A stretch of DNA of 64,000 nt. Origin: Verrucomicrobiia bacterium (GTDB lineage Bacteria; Verrucomicrobiota; Verrucomicrobiia; Verrucomicrobiales; DEV007). Of the stretch, positions 48,635-57,195 are shown one piece after another; within the stretch, counting starts at the first letter, position 1; each line of letters opens with the position of its first letter. The notes beneath the pieces are model-generated. The model was not told where the DNA came from, did no database searches, and saw only the letters and a program-made list of their open reading frames with translations. The translations under genes were made by a program, and so were the position numbers. The DNA lies in contig JAUIAH010000033.1 in NCBI GenBank assembly GCA_030425385.1, positions 23,393-87,392 of the forward strand. Reading direction: 5' to 3'.

Positions 48635-48714
48635 CCTTGGTGGTCTAAAGCAAATTCAAGGACGGGTAAAGTGGCATTCTCGTATAGAGCGGGAGATTCT
48701 CACTCCCACCAAGG
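48635..48714. repeat. Long-range inverted repeat upstream of exbB
   Basis: CCTTGGTGG (48635-48643) and CCACCAAGG (48706-48714) are complementary arms with 62 nt between. Inside lies GGGAG (48691-48695) / CTCCC (48703-48707). In RNA of the minus strand they could form a nested hairpin between the SGNH gene end and exbB. Terminator, leader structure or chance; role unproven. Confidence 0.35.
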
Positions 48715-48736
48715 CAAGGATGCAGGTGCCTTGCAA

Positions 48737-49993
48737 TTATTTCGCTAAAAATTTCTTAATCAACGAATCGAACACTGGCAGCACTTCATCTTTCACCCGC
48801 TCACTGCCAGCCTGTGTCAGCATGGTGTCATCGACGAAATTCTCCACGCTCTTGGGCAGGACGGTCTCTCGATTAAGATCTACAAAGGGCACGTCGGCAC
48901 TCACTGCCCAGTCTTCACCCGCATCATAGTAGCGGGTTAATTCGCGCTCCACCCATGCCGGATCGGGGCGCAATCCCGATCCATTTGGCGATTCTGGCGT
49001 TGGGCGTTTCAACCATCGTGGGCGCTTCAAACGGCCAAGTTCAGTCAGGCTGAGAAGATCGTCATGCAAGGTGGGTTCTGTCAGGACCACGAGCGAGGCG
49101 TCATTCCGTTCAGCCAAGCGTTGGAACGCCTTCAGACCGTCGAGATACTCCAGTGAGGGATCTCGCGAAGGATCTGTTCGTCGCGGAGGACTCACATCGA
49201 ACGGCAAGGTCTCGTACACACTGCGCTGGTTTCCCATCACTCGTAAAAAGTGGTTCTTGGCTTCGAGCACCGACCGGCGCTCGTCATTCTCAGTGGCTCG
49301 GGCGTGTCGCCCATGACGCAAACGACGGGCCACTTGTGAAAGCCGCACCATCTTGTCTTTCCACCCAGGAAATCGCGACGCTGCGGGCAAGGTGTTCACC
49401 GCAGTGGGATTGTATTGGTAATCTGGAAGGATATCCAGAACCTCGGAGACGCCGAATGCCACGACGAGAATGTCTGGATCAATCTCAGGAACGTGGGCCT
49501 TGCTCCATGAGATCCCCGATCGCAATGCGGTCGACCCCGCGGCAACTCGCGCTCCGGCAGGACTGGCGCGCAGGCCTACCTCGATCCCCGCTTCAGGATA
49601 CCGTTTCTCCAACGCTGCAGCCATGCGGCCCCACCAGGTGTCCTCCACGCTTTGCAGGGGCTGGTAGTTCCCTTCCCCACCGACGATCAGGATCTTCACG
49701 GTCTCCTCCCGATCCTCTGCGGGTGGCCGCTTGCGCAATTCCCTCGCATCGACCTCAAACACGCTCTCTGAGGGCAGACCCAGCGGCTTCATGTTGTTCT
49801 GAAACGTGTAGCGATGGGTCACGTAGGGCGAAACTGGCATGAAGAGCCAGAGGAACAATTCCACCAGACCGATGAGCAGCAAGACGATCACACCGACCAA
49901 GGCACCCTTACGAAGGAGCGCACGGAAGATGGTAGAAATCACGGCCATGCTCGCACCACACTGCAAGCAGGGGCACAAGACAAGGAATTTCAT
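48737..49993 (-). CDS. Membrane-anchored SGNH-like hydrolase domain protein
   Basis: A 418-aa protein from ATG 49993 (ATG 49948 is the alternative). It starts with CPCLQCG and then a membrane helix (KGALVGVIVLLLIGLVELFLWLF). The extracytoplasmic part has SGNH-like blocks: ILIVGGEGNYQPLQ (the Gly/Ser first block is altered), DILVVAFGVSEVLDI and a C-terminal FVDDTMLTQAG, where the usual DxxH end is not clear. Thus it may be a degenerate or pseudo-hydrolase. It begins 7 nt after the DUF3820 stop, so it is last in the operon that starts with the TIM-barrel gene. Confidence 0.65.
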   Translation of the reverse strand: MKFLVLCPCLQCGASMAVISTIFRALLRKGALVGVIVLLLIGLVELFLWLFMPVSPYVTHRYTFQNNMKPLGLPSESVFEVDARELRKRPPAEDREETVKILIVGGEGNYQPLQSVEDTWWGRMAAALEKRYPEAGIEVGLRASPAGARVAAGSTALRSGISWSKAHVPEIDPDILVVAFGVSEVLDILPDYQYNPTAVNTLPAASRFPGWKDKMVRLSQVARRLRHGRHARATENDERRSVLEAKNHFLRVMGNQRSVYETLPFDVSPPRRTDPSRDPSLEYLDGLKAFQRLAERNDASLVVLTEPTLHDDLLSLTELGRLKRPRWLKRPTPESPNGSGLRPDPAWVERELTRYYDAGEDWAVSADVPFVDLNRETVLPKSVENFVDDTMLTQAGSERVKDEVLPVFDSLIKKFLAK

Positions 49994-50000
49994 TGCTCCA

Positions 50001-50339
50001 TCAGTCAGCCTGGTCTGGAAACCGATGTCGGCGGCGCACCACCTTCTTCTCTCGGAGGTCCGTCCGCCCACCACGACGTTTCCGGAATGGATCAAAGACG
50101 TGATCGGCTCCGTGGATCTTTGCCTCGTAAACGAGCGCCATCATTTGACCTAGTTCTCCAGCGGGAAACCCGCGCTGCTTGAACCACGCCAGATACTCCG
50201 TCGAGAGATCGTAGAGTGGCACGCCATGGGGCGGATAATGCTTTGGCCCGTACTTCCCGAAAGGCATGTGCCATTGCACAGCCTCCCCTAGCAAATGCCG
50301 AAAGGCATCCAAATCACCTTCTGGAATTTCCTCACCCAT
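50001..50339 (-). CDS. DUF3820 family protein
   Basis: A 112-aa protein with the DUF3820 pattern: MPFGKYGPKHYPPHGVPLYDLSTEYLAWFKQRGFPAGELGQMMALVYEAK. Function unknown; once named a putative quorum-sensing-regulated virulence factor. The tail is basic (RKRRGGRTDLREKKVVRRRHR), perhaps nucleic-acid binding. The GH75-like gene ends 3 nt upstream and the SGNH gene begins 7 nt downstream, so it is in that operon. Confidence 0.8.
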   Translation of the reverse strand: MGEEIPEGDLDAFRHLLGEAVQWHMPFGKYGPKHYPPHGVPLYDLSTEYLAWFKQRGFPAGELGQMMALVYEAKIHGADHVFDPFRKRRGGRTDLREKKVVRRRHRFPDQAD

Positions 50340-50342
50340 GGG

Positions 50343-51806
50343 CTAAGAACCTGGATTAGGCGGCAATGTTAGTGGCCGTTTCGCCAGACGATCCTCCCAG
50401 CGATGCAAGGCAAACCCCGAGCCCAACCCACCCACCTTTCGCAACAATGACAGACACTGTTGATGCCAGAGATCGTAGTCTGGGGGACCGGGCGGCAGCG
50501 AGCGCGAATTGGGAAAGATCAGATACGTCACCGCGAGATCGGAGACGGGACGGTAGTTAGGATTGGCCTTCGCGTTGAGCGCTTTAGCGAGTCGCAGAGA
50601 GCCCTCACCGATCTTCGCCTTGGGACCGTAGTCACCGCAAATAGCTGGATAGAGCCGATTCTTATGAATCACCACCGCGTAATCACCCATGCGTGGCGCG
50701 AAGGCATGGTGACCGACGTAAGGGTGCATCGAAAGTGGTAGCACAATGAAAGGGTCCTCCCGGGCGATGAGGAAACTCTGTTCTTGCAAGCCGCGGATGG
50801 TGTTCGGCAAGTGCTTTGCCTGATAGGTCAATTGGACTTTCTCTGAGGCACTCGGTCCCGCTTGCAAACGCTCTTTCACCGACTGGAGGCGTTTCTGATA
50901 GACCGCTAGCAGAGGGTTGGGTTGAGCGGTCCGCTTCGGCCAGCGATAGCTCGTTTCCGCCTGATAGTGCCGAGAACCAATCACTTGGGGATCCATCACG
51001 GCAAGCCGATCCCCATCGGAGCCATCGGCGACCACGTCCATGTCCGCCTGGACGAAGAGCACCTTCTGCTGCGTGCCGGGATGAGTCAGCTCCAGGATGG
51101 TCTCACAATCGTAGAAATTGTGCCTCGAAAGCGTTTGGTCCAAGTTGGTCAGCTTGTCTTGCATGTAGGCGAGCTTGTCCTTGTAGAGCAAATGAAAGAA
51201 CCCCGAGACCTTGGCTTTACCTAACATGCTCGCCAGCCCGGGCAGCATATTGGGGAGATGGCTGTTGACCTTTGTCAGGGTCTTGAGCGATTGATTGGCC
51301 TGAGGCACCTTGACGACCACCTGGAAATGCGCGGCGTAGCTTGGATCGCGTTCCCGTTCGCTCGACGATAGGCTCCCTCGCAACGGCGTCACCTCCGTCT
51401 TGATCTGCATCTTGTTGAAGAGACTCTTGGTATCGATCGATTTCTTGGGGACGTAAGACAATGGCAGGGGCGGCGGCGGTGGAGCCGGCGGATCTGCCTC
51501 GATATCGCGATAGACCACTTTCTCTTTCACCACCTCTACGGGAACTTCCTTCACCACCTCTACTTCTTTGACCACCTCAACCGGCACTTCCTTGATCACC
51601 TCCACCTCTTTCTCGACTTCCACAGGCACCTGGATCTCTCTCGCAGGGCTGAGGGAAGCCACATTTGCGGTGACCGTTTCCCCTCTCCACCAGGACTCCG
51701 CTCCCCCTGACAGCAGGTGCCCTATCAGAATGCCGAATCCGCCCCAGAGCAGCGGCCCTTTCCACACCTTCCGTTTCCCTTCCAGTCGCTCTACCTGCTC
51801 ATCCAT
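50343..51806 (-). CDS. GH75-like chitosanase domain protein, membrane-anchored, with EVPVEVVKE repeats
   Basis: A 487-aa protein from ATG 51806, which overlaps the end of the TIM-barrel gene by 8 nt (ATGGATGA); this rules out the start at 51863. A membrane segment near 18-40 (LLWGGFGILIGHLLSGG) leads into a tandem charged repeat near 65-105 (units like EVEVIKEVPVEVVKE) and a Pro-rich linker. The C-terminal 320 residues resemble a GH75 (fungal-type) chitosanase: VQADMDVVADGSDGDRLA, a candidate catalytic Asp-rich block, and YAVVIHKNRLYPAICGDYGPKAKIGEGS. Possible chitosan or peptidoglycan-related hydrolysis. Assignment from memory of the fold family. Confidence 0.68.
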   Translation of the reverse strand: MDEQVERLEGKRKVWKGPLLWGGFGILIGHLLSGGAESWWRGETVTANVASLSPAREIQVPVEVEKEVEVIKEVPVEVVKEVEVVKEVPVEVVKEKVVYRDIEADPPAPPPPPLPLSYVPKKSIDTKSLFNKMQIKTEVTPLRGSLSSSERERDPSYAAHFQVVVKVPQANQSLKTLTKVNSHLPNMLPGLASMLGKAKVSGFFHLLYKDKLAYMQDKLTNLDQTLSRHNFYDCETILELTHPGTQQKVLFVQADMDVVADGSDGDRLAVMDPQVIGSRHYQAETSYRWPKRTAQPNPLLAVYQKRLQSVKERLQAGPSASEKVQLTYQAKHLPNTIRGLQEQSFLIAREDPFIVLPLSMHPYVGHHAFAPRMGDYAVVIHKNRLYPAICGDYGPKAKIGEGSLRLAKALNAKANPNYRPVSDLAVTYLIFPNSRSLPPGPPDYDLWHQQCLSLLRKVGGLGSGFALHRWEDRLAKRPLTLPPNPGS

Positions 51807-52755
51807 GGGCCTTCGACCACGTTTGACGCAGCGCCCGAATCGTCGCCTCGCAGGCCGCGTCATTCTCCAGATCGTGCAAGGTTTGATTGAAGGGCTCGGC
51901 CCTCACCGGCCCATCATAACCGAGGGCAGCTAGGGTGCGCACGAATCCCGCCATGGGAATGACCCCAGTGGATCCAGGAAGTTGACGCCGGTTGTCTAAC
52001 TGATCCTCCTTCGCCACGCCTTGGGGCGCATCATTCAGATCGACGAGGATGATGTCATCCGCCGACAACTCACGGATAGCTTCCAAAGTGTCGCCAGCCG
52101 TCCACCAGTGCCAGCTATCAAGCACGACCCCGACATTGCCCGTGCCAATGCGCGCGATCAGTTCCCGCGTCTCTGCCAGGGTGTGAATGAATGGATAACG
52201 CCCTCGAACCAGGAGCGAACGCGTGCCCACATATTCCAGCCCGAGCTTCACGCCATGATCCTTGAGAATCGTCGCGACCCGGCGCAGGCGATTCGCATGC
52301 TGATCGAAGTTGGTGAGATAGGTCCACGCATCGTGCGACGGCATCAGCCAGGTGCTCATGCGCTCCACGCCCGCCTGCTGGAGACGAGCAGCGATGGCGG
52401 GCAATTCAGCGAGGCCTTCCTCGAAAACCGCCGCGCCACGGCGAAATTCCACGGGCAAGCCCGCCGTCCCCCACACGAGCCCGTTGGCCTTCACTTCAGC
52501 GGCCACCGCCTCAGGATCTTCCCACGCCTTCGGCATCGCCTCCACGGCCTCAAACCCGTAGACTTTCGCGAGGCGAATCGTTTCCGCCTGATCCGCCCGC
52601 ACTCCGAGAGATCCCGGGTAGAGGCAGAACGGGAAAGGCCGAGGGCGCGCGGCCGCTTCTTGCGCCAGCAGTTGGGTGGCCGTGAAATGAGCGAGGGCGC
52701 CGCCCGTGGCCTTGCGGAGGAAACGTCGACGTGAGGTGCAGGTGTCGTGAACCAT
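51799..52755 (-). CDS. Tat-exported xylose-isomerase-like TIM-barrel protein
   Basis: A 318-aa protein of the AP-endonuclease-2/sugar phosphate isomerase-epimerase fold. ATG 52755 gives a Tat signal, SRRRFLRKATGGALAH. TIM-barrel marks: FCLYPGSLGVRADQAE, LGLEYVGTRSLL, VGVVLDSWHWWTAGD, ILVDLNDAPQG and YDGPVRAEPFN, with conserved Glu/Asp/His for a metal. Such exported epimerases/isomerases are frequent in verrucomicrobia and planctomycetes, near sugar genes. It leads the operon with the GH75-like, DUF3820 and SGNH genes and diverges from argG by 79 nt. Confidence 0.8.
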   Translation of the reverse strand: MVHDTCTSRRRFLRKATGGALAHFTATQLLAQEAAARPRPFPFCLYPGSLGVRADQAETIRLAKVYGFEAVEAMPKAWEDPEAVAAEVKANGLVWGTAGLPVEFRRGAAVFEEGLAELPAIAARLQQAGVERMSTWLMPSHDAWTYLTNFDQHANRLRRVATILKDHGVKLGLEYVGTRSLLVRGRYPFIHTLAETRELIARIGTGNVGVVLDSWHWWTAGDTLEAIRELSADDIILVDLNDAPQGVAKEDQLDNRRQLPGSTGVIPMAGFVRTLAALGYDGPVRAEPFNQTLHDLENDAACEATIRALRQTWSKAHG

Positions 52756-52834
52756 GTCAGATGAAACTATCGGATGACAGAAAGGGTGCGTGACTGTATA
52801 CCGCGCGGACCAAATCAAAGAGATCAATTTGCCC

Positions 52835-54121
52835 ATGAAGAAGATCGTCGTCGCTTACTCGGGAGGTTTGGACACCTCCGTTCTGTTGAAATGGCTCAAG
52901 AATCACTATGACGCCGAAGTCATCGCCTACTGTGCCGACGTAGGTCAGGGCGAGGAACTCGATGGACTTGAAGAGAAGGCGCTGAGCACGGGTGCTTCCA
53001 AATGCTTCATCGGTGATTTGAAAGCCGACTTCGCCGCAGACTACATCTATCCCATGTTCCAGGCGGGGGCTCTCTATGAAGGTCAGTATTTGTTAGGAAC
53101 GAGCATTGCCCGTCCCTGCATTTCCAAAGGAATGGTGGACATCGCGCAGCAAGAAGGCGCGGATGCGATTGCCCATGGTGCCACAGGGAAAGGAAACGAC
53201 CAGGTCCGTTTCGAACTCTCGGTCGCAGCACTCGATCCCGATCTCGAAGTGATCGCCCCCTGGCGCATGCAGGTCTTCCGCGACGAGTTTCCCGGTCGGG
53301 CGGAAATGATCGCCTATGCCGAGAAGGAGAACATTCCCGTGCAAGCGTCCGCCTCCAAGAGCTACTCCATGGACCGGAATTTGCTCCACATCAGCTTCGA
53401 AAGTGGGGTGCTCGAAGATCCCTGGTATGATGCTAGTGGCGAAGCGGATCGCGACATGTATGTTCTTAGTGTTTCTCCCGAAGAGGCGCCGGACAAGCCT
53501 GAATATGTCCAACTTCTCTTCGACAAGGGACGATGCATTGGCTTGAAGAACGAGCGCCTAAGCGACCTCATGGGCCAACACGGCATCGCCTCCGAAGCTG
53601 AACAGGATGGCTACGCATTGATGTCTCCGCTAGGAGTGATGCTCATCCTCAATCAACTCGCAGGCGAACACGGAATCGGGCGCATTGACATGGTCGAGAA
53701 TCGGTTCGTTGGGATGAAGAGCCGCGGCATTTACGAGACTCCCGGGGGCACGATCCTCCTCGCTGCCCATCGCCAGATGGAAAGCCTCACCATGGATCGT
53801 GAGGTCATGCACGTCCGCGATGGCTTGATCCCCGAATACGCCAAACTCGTCTACAATGGTTTCTGGTTTGCTCCTGAACGCCTCGCCATTCAAGCGTTGG
53901 TCGAGGAGAGCCAGAAGCATGTCAGTGGCGAGGTGCGGCTGAAACTTTACAAGGGAAATACGATCACGGCTGGACGCCGTTCCCCCTTGAGTCTCTACAA
54001 TCCTGACGTCGCGACCATGGAGGCCGATCCTACCAATGCCTACAATCAGGATGATGCTAGTGGCTTCATCCGCCTCAATGCCTTGCGCCTCAAGACCGGC
54101 GTGAAGGTGCATGGAAACTAA
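52835..54121 (+). CDS. argG: Argininosuccinate synthase
   Basis: A 428-aa enzyme joining citrulline and aspartate with ATP in arginine biosynthesis. The PP-loop is [18 protein letters not shown] at the N-terminus; further family blocks are [30 protein letters not shown] and [14 protein letters not shown]. Slightly longer than the usual 400 residues. ATG 52835 is chosen: the next residues are the PP-loop strand, and the in-frame start at 52790 adds non-family sequence. No Shine-Dalgarno is seen. def begins 41 nt downstream. Confidence 0.95.
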   Translation: MKKIVVAYSGGLDTSVLLKWLKNHYDAEVIAYCADVGQGEELDGLEEKALSTGASKCFIGDLKADFAADYIYPMFQAGALYEGQYLLGTSIARPCISKGMVDIAQQEGADAIAHGATGKGNDQVRFELSVAALDPDLEVIAPWRMQVFRDEFPGRAEMIAYAEKENIPVQASASKSYSMDRNLLHISFESGVLEDPWYDASGEADRDMYVLSVSPEEAPDKPEYVQLLFDKGRCIGLKNERLSDLMGQHGIASEAEQDGYALMSPLGVMLILNQLAGEHGIGRIDMVENRFVGMKSRGIYETPGGTILLAAHRQMESLTMDREVMHVRDGLIPEYAKLVYNGFWFAPERLAIQALVEESQKHVSGEVRLKLYKGNTITAGRRSPLSLYNPDVATMEADPTNAYNQDDASGFIRLNALRLKTGVKVHGN

Positions 54122-54152
54122 GACCTTCTTGACGCCCTTTGGCAACCATGCC

Positions 54153-54159
54153 AGGGGGA
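54153..54159 (+). promoter_or_regulatory. Strong ribosome binding site of def
   Basis: AGGGGGA three nt before the ATG at 54163. This is one of the few clear Shine-Dalgarnos in the window and fixes the def start over the upstream TTG (54139) and ATG (54148). Confidence 0.6.
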
Positions 54160-54162
54160 AGA

Positions 54163-54720
54163 ATGGTTCGTCCCATCGTCATCTACGGAGACCCTGTGCT
54201 CCGAGCCAAGTGCCGTCCCGTGACTGAGGTCACTCCAGAAATCCGTGCCTTGGCGGAAGACATGATCGAGACCATGGTCGAAGCGCAAGGCGTGGGACTC
54301 GCGGCGCCGCAGGTCGGAGAGCCCATTCAACTCGCAGTGATCGATGTTTCCCACGACCCCGAGTGCGTCACCTATCTTCGTGTGAATGGTGAGGATGTGG
54401 CCATGAAAGACCTCATGCCTATCGTCTTCATCAATCCCACCCTCGAATTGATCAACCCGAAGGAAACGGAGCAAGAAGGCTGCCTCAGCTTCCCCGATAT
54501 CCGGGCCATGATCACGCGTCCCGAGCAGGTCAAAGCCACCGTGACGACGTTAGACGGCGAAACGTTAGTGATTGAAACGGATGGCCTCTTTAGTCGGGCG
54601 ATTCAGCATGAAACAGATCATTTGAATGGGCGTCTCTTCATCGATCGGATGTCAGCCGCGGCCAAGGTCGGCATGAAAGGGAAGATCAAACGGATGATGG
54701 AGACTTACGGAGGGGCATGA
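54163..54720 (+). CDS. def: Peptide deformylase
   Basis: A 185-aa metalloenzyme removing formyl from nascent proteins. Motif 1 GVGLAAPQVG, motif 2 EGCLSFPD (metal Cys), motif 3 QHETDHLNG (two His and catalytic Glu) are all intact. ATG 54163 follows AGGGGGA. Its TGA overlaps the ATG of the L,D-transpeptidase gene (ATGA at 54717), so the two should be co-translated. Confidence 0.95.
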   Translation: MVRPIVIYGDPVLRAKCRPVTEVTPEIRALAEDMIETMVEAQGVGLAAPQVGEPIQLAVIDVSHDPECVTYLRVNGEDVAMKDLMPIVFINPTLELINPKETEQEGCLSFPDIRAMITRPEQVKATVTTLDGETLVIETDGLFSRAIQHETDHLNGRLFIDRMSAAAKVGMKGKIKRMMETYGGA

Positions 54721-55175
54721 ACGATGGCCTCCGGATCGAGGTTTCCGTCGAGGCCCAGCAAATGCGTCTTCTCAAGGATGATCGCGAGATTGCGCTCTAC
54801 CCCATCTCCACGGCCAAGAATGGCACCGGATGTGACGAAGGCAGCCATTGCACCCCCCTGGGGCGCTTTGAGATCGGCGAGAAGATCGGTGACGACGCCC
54901 CCTTGGGCACCATCTTTAAAGGTCGTGAACCCGTGGGGATTTGGGAAATGGGGATGGAAAGTGCCGAAGACCTCATTCTCACCCGCATTCTCTGGCTCCA
55001 TGGCCGCGATCCTGAGAATGCCAACACCCACGATCGCTACATCTACATCCACGGCACCAATCAAGAAGATCTCATTGGGCAACCAGTCAGTCATGGCTGT
55101 GTCCGCATGCGAAATGACGACATGATCGACTTCTTTGACCGTGTCCCCACAGGCACCCCCATGGTCATCGCCTGA
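54717..55175 (+). CDS. L,D-transpeptidase (YkuD) domain protein
   Basis: A 152-aa YkuD-type L,D-transpeptidase that would cross-link peptidoglycan or attach protein to it. The catalytic block is YIHGTNQEDLIGQPVSHGCVRM with nucleophile Cys and the two His. CTPLGRFEIGEKIG is the usual N-terminal motif. There is no signal peptide from this ATG, unusual for an enzyme acting on the wall; an upstream leader is not possible because it is coupled to def by ATGA. It may be exported by another route or be cytoplasmic/recycling. Confidence 0.85.
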   Translation: MNDGLRIEVSVEAQQMRLLKDDREIALYPISTAKNGTGCDEGSHCTPLGRFEIGEKIGDDAPLGTIFKGREPVGIWEMGMESAEDLILTRILWLHGRDPENANTHDRYIYIHGTNQEDLIGQPVSHGCVRMRNDDMIDFFDRVPTGTPMVIA

Positions 55176-55275
55176 ATTTCGCTTTCACCTCCGCGCCAAT
55201 CTTGATTGAATAGGTCACTGGCAGGGTCCGTCCAACCCGCGCTAGATTCCCTCTAAAACTCCACACGTGACCTCT

Positions 55276-56082
55276 ATGAATACGCGACGTTCCCTCACCC
55301 TATTTGCCTCGCTGCTCCTCGCAGGCGGCCTTTCCAGCTGCTACTACGACAGCTACTATTACGACTCCGTCTATGACGACGGATACTATGGTGGTGGCGG
55401 CTATTATGGCAGCTCAAATATCTATGTAGGCAATTCTTATTATCGCTATCCCTATGCGACTTACCCCCGTTACCACATCCGTGACGGACGACGCTACTAT
55501 TACTACCTCCGCGATGGGAAACGTCATTACTACAAGAATCAAGACTACTACCGCCGGAATGATCGAGACAAAGACCGTCGCGGACGGGGCAATGATCGGT
55601 ATGACCGTGACCACGATCGGTATGATCGCGATCATGACCGCCGTGGCGATCGTCGCGGGGGGAACACGGTGGTCACCCGTTCGGGGCGTTCTTCATCCGC
55701 TGCGGCTCCTGTCGTCCGGACCTCACCTCGATTGCGAACCACGACTGGGAGTCGGTCCCGCGTGAATGCATCAAGCCGCAGCCTGTCCTCTCCCCGCACC
55801 ACCACGGTCACGACTTCGAATCGCTCGACCCGATCGAACACTCGTGTGTCCAGTGGACGCTCCAGCAGTGCACGGGCCTCGGCCCCATCGGTTTCACGAT
55901 CCTCTCGGGCGAGTGTCTCCAGCTCGCGAAGCACCAGTTCCTCCAGCCGATCACGCCCATCCATGGGCTCAAGCTCACGATCCAGTGCGCCCACCATGCG
56001 CTCTAGCAGTTCGCGATCCAGCTCCTCGTCATCCTCATCTTCTTCGTCCGGACGAAGGGACCCATGGGGTGGCGGCCGCTAA
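55276..56082 (+). CDS. Low-complexity lipoprotein (Tyr/Arg and Ser/Arg rich)
   Basis: A 268-aa protein from ATG 55276 (GTG 55267 also in frame). The signal peptide ends in a lipobox LLAGGLSSC, so it is likely an outer-membrane lipoprotein. Tyr/Gly-rich (YYDSYYYDSVYDDGYYGGGG), then Arg/Asp repeats (DRYDRDHDRYDRDHDR), then an Arg/Ser/Thr/Ala-rich tail ending in poly-Ser. Disordered, no enzyme motif. Candidate for mucin-like or polyanion-binding surface material. It follows the L,D-transpeptidase by about 100 nt. Confidence 0.72.
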   Translation: MNTRRSLTLFASLLLAGGLSSCYYDSYYYDSVYDDGYYGGGGYYGSSNIYVGNSYYRYPYATYPRYHIRDGRRYYYYLRDGKRHYYKNQDYYRRNDRDKDRRGRGNDRYDRDHDRYDRDHDRRGDRRGGNTVVTRSGRSSSAAAPVVRTSPRLRTTTGSRSRVNASSRSLSSPRTTTVTTSNRSTRSNTRVSSGRSSSARASAPSVSRSSRASVSSSRSTSSSSRSRPSMGSSSRSSAPTMRSSSSRSSSSSSSSSSSGRRDPWGGGR

Positions 56083-56114
56083 ACCCGCCTTTTCGTAAAA
56101 TTCCGATCCAAGCA

Positions 56115-56145
56115 CGGGCTGCCTTTCCGAAAGAAGGGCAGCCCG
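56115..56145 (+). terminator. Weak hairpin terminator after the lipoprotein gene
   Basis: CGGGCTGCC / GGCAGCCCG stem (9 bp) around a loop of about 13 nt, with outer CCGAT/ATCGG pairing. No long U-tract. 33 nt after the stop. Confidence 0.5.
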
Positions 56146-56308
56146 ATCGGTTCTCCCTGAGATCCCCCAATTGATTCTCGGGAAGAGCCACCCAACCGGA
56201 CTGCCTATCTATTCAACCCCCAGCCTGCTTTGCAGCAGGCTAGATCTCCATTATGGAGAATACTGATATAACCACAAGCGAATAGTTTAGAAAACTCAAC
56301 TATGAGAC

Positions 56309-57079
56309 TCAGGGGGCAGATTTCCAGTCATTCGAGAAATCGTGTGCTCCGCGAGCCACGATCCGACGCCGACGCCGGGGCCACAGAGCAGCCGCCAACG
56401 CCACGGCAGCGGCCAGGGCTGTCGACGGTTCTGGGATGCAAGTGGTCTGTAGATCATCGACATAGAAATACGACGCGAACGCCGTATCTCGCGCATTCAT
56501 CGTTCCAAAGCCGATCGTATAGGTCCCTGTTTCTGGCAAAGTCAGCGTGGTCGTCTGCCAACCAGTTCCATTCGAGGGGCCATTTGTCCCTGCCGGCCCT
56601 GCGAAAGTGTTCACACTGGTCAGCAGAGTCAGCTGGGTCCCTGAAATGCCCGGGCCACTGAGCGAGACAAAGGCAAAGTCATTGTAGGGCGGATAGTCAC
56701 GGGTCCACATCAACCAGTCAAAAGAGATCGAGCCCGATCCGTTGAAGCTCGTTCTGATCGCACTCCCATCGAATGCCGTCTCTGGTACCAGCCCATTCAG
56801 TGCCCCTGAGGTGGTCCCCAAGAAACTCGCCAACGAAGATCTACTAGAGCCGCCCGTCGTTCGCATCTGCACGACTTGGGTGCCCGCCGTTGGACTGATC
56901 GTCCCACCTTGAGGATTCCCATAAGTGTAGGAAGAAGAAGTACTTACCACGCCCCTGGTAGACCAACCTGACAATCCGCTGCTGAAATCCGCGTTGGTGA
57001 TCGTTGCACTAGCGTGCTCTAGGCTTGCCCACGATAGGATGCCCAAAGTCGCCACCACTGATGAGATACCTGTTCGCAA
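56309..57079 (-). CDS. PEP-CTERM secreted protein with a C-terminal tail
   Basis: A 256-aa exported protein. The start codon is TTG (57079). N-terminal signal (VVATLGILSWASLEHASA), Ser/Gly-rich beta body (NADFSSGLSGW), then PEPSTALAAAVALAAALWPRRRRR, a PEP-CTERM sorting signal. Seventeen residues follow the Arg cluster (IVARGAHDFSNDWKSAP), longer than usual. An upstream promoter is seen at 57107-57134. The substrate or role is unknown. Confidence 0.78.
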   Translation of the reverse strand: MRTGISSVVATLGILSWASLEHASATITNADFSSGLSGWSTRGVVSTSSSYTYGNPQGGTISPTAGTQVVQMRTTGGSSRSSLASFLGTTSGALNGLVPETAFDGSAIRTSFNGSGSISFDWLMWTRDYPPYNDFAFVSLSGPGISGTQLTLLTSVNTFAGPAGTNGPSNGTGWQTTTLTLPETGTYTIGFGTMNARDTAFASYFYVDDLQTTCIPEPSTALAAAVALAAALWPRRRRRIVARGAHDFSNDWKSAP

Positions 57080-57106
57080 GACCCTGATAATCTAATTTTT
57101 ATATTA

Positions 57107-57134
57107 TCTATAGCGAATACCCCTAGTTTATCAA
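57107..57134 (-). promoter_or_regulatory. Sigma70-like promoter of the PEP-CTERM gene
   Basis: On the minus strand TTGATA (57134-57129), 16-nt spacer, TATAGA (57112-57107) in an AT-rich stretch. About 28 nt before the TTG start at 57079. Confidence 0.5.
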
Positions 57135-57195
57135 GGTTAAACTTCCCGCTCTCCAGATCATCAGATCGGAAATCAACAGCTGGCACGGTCCTCTT

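Noticed and set aside
48635..48714. Riboswitch upstream of exbB
   Set aside because: A nested inverted repeat exists but no known aptamer pattern; kept only as a repeat.
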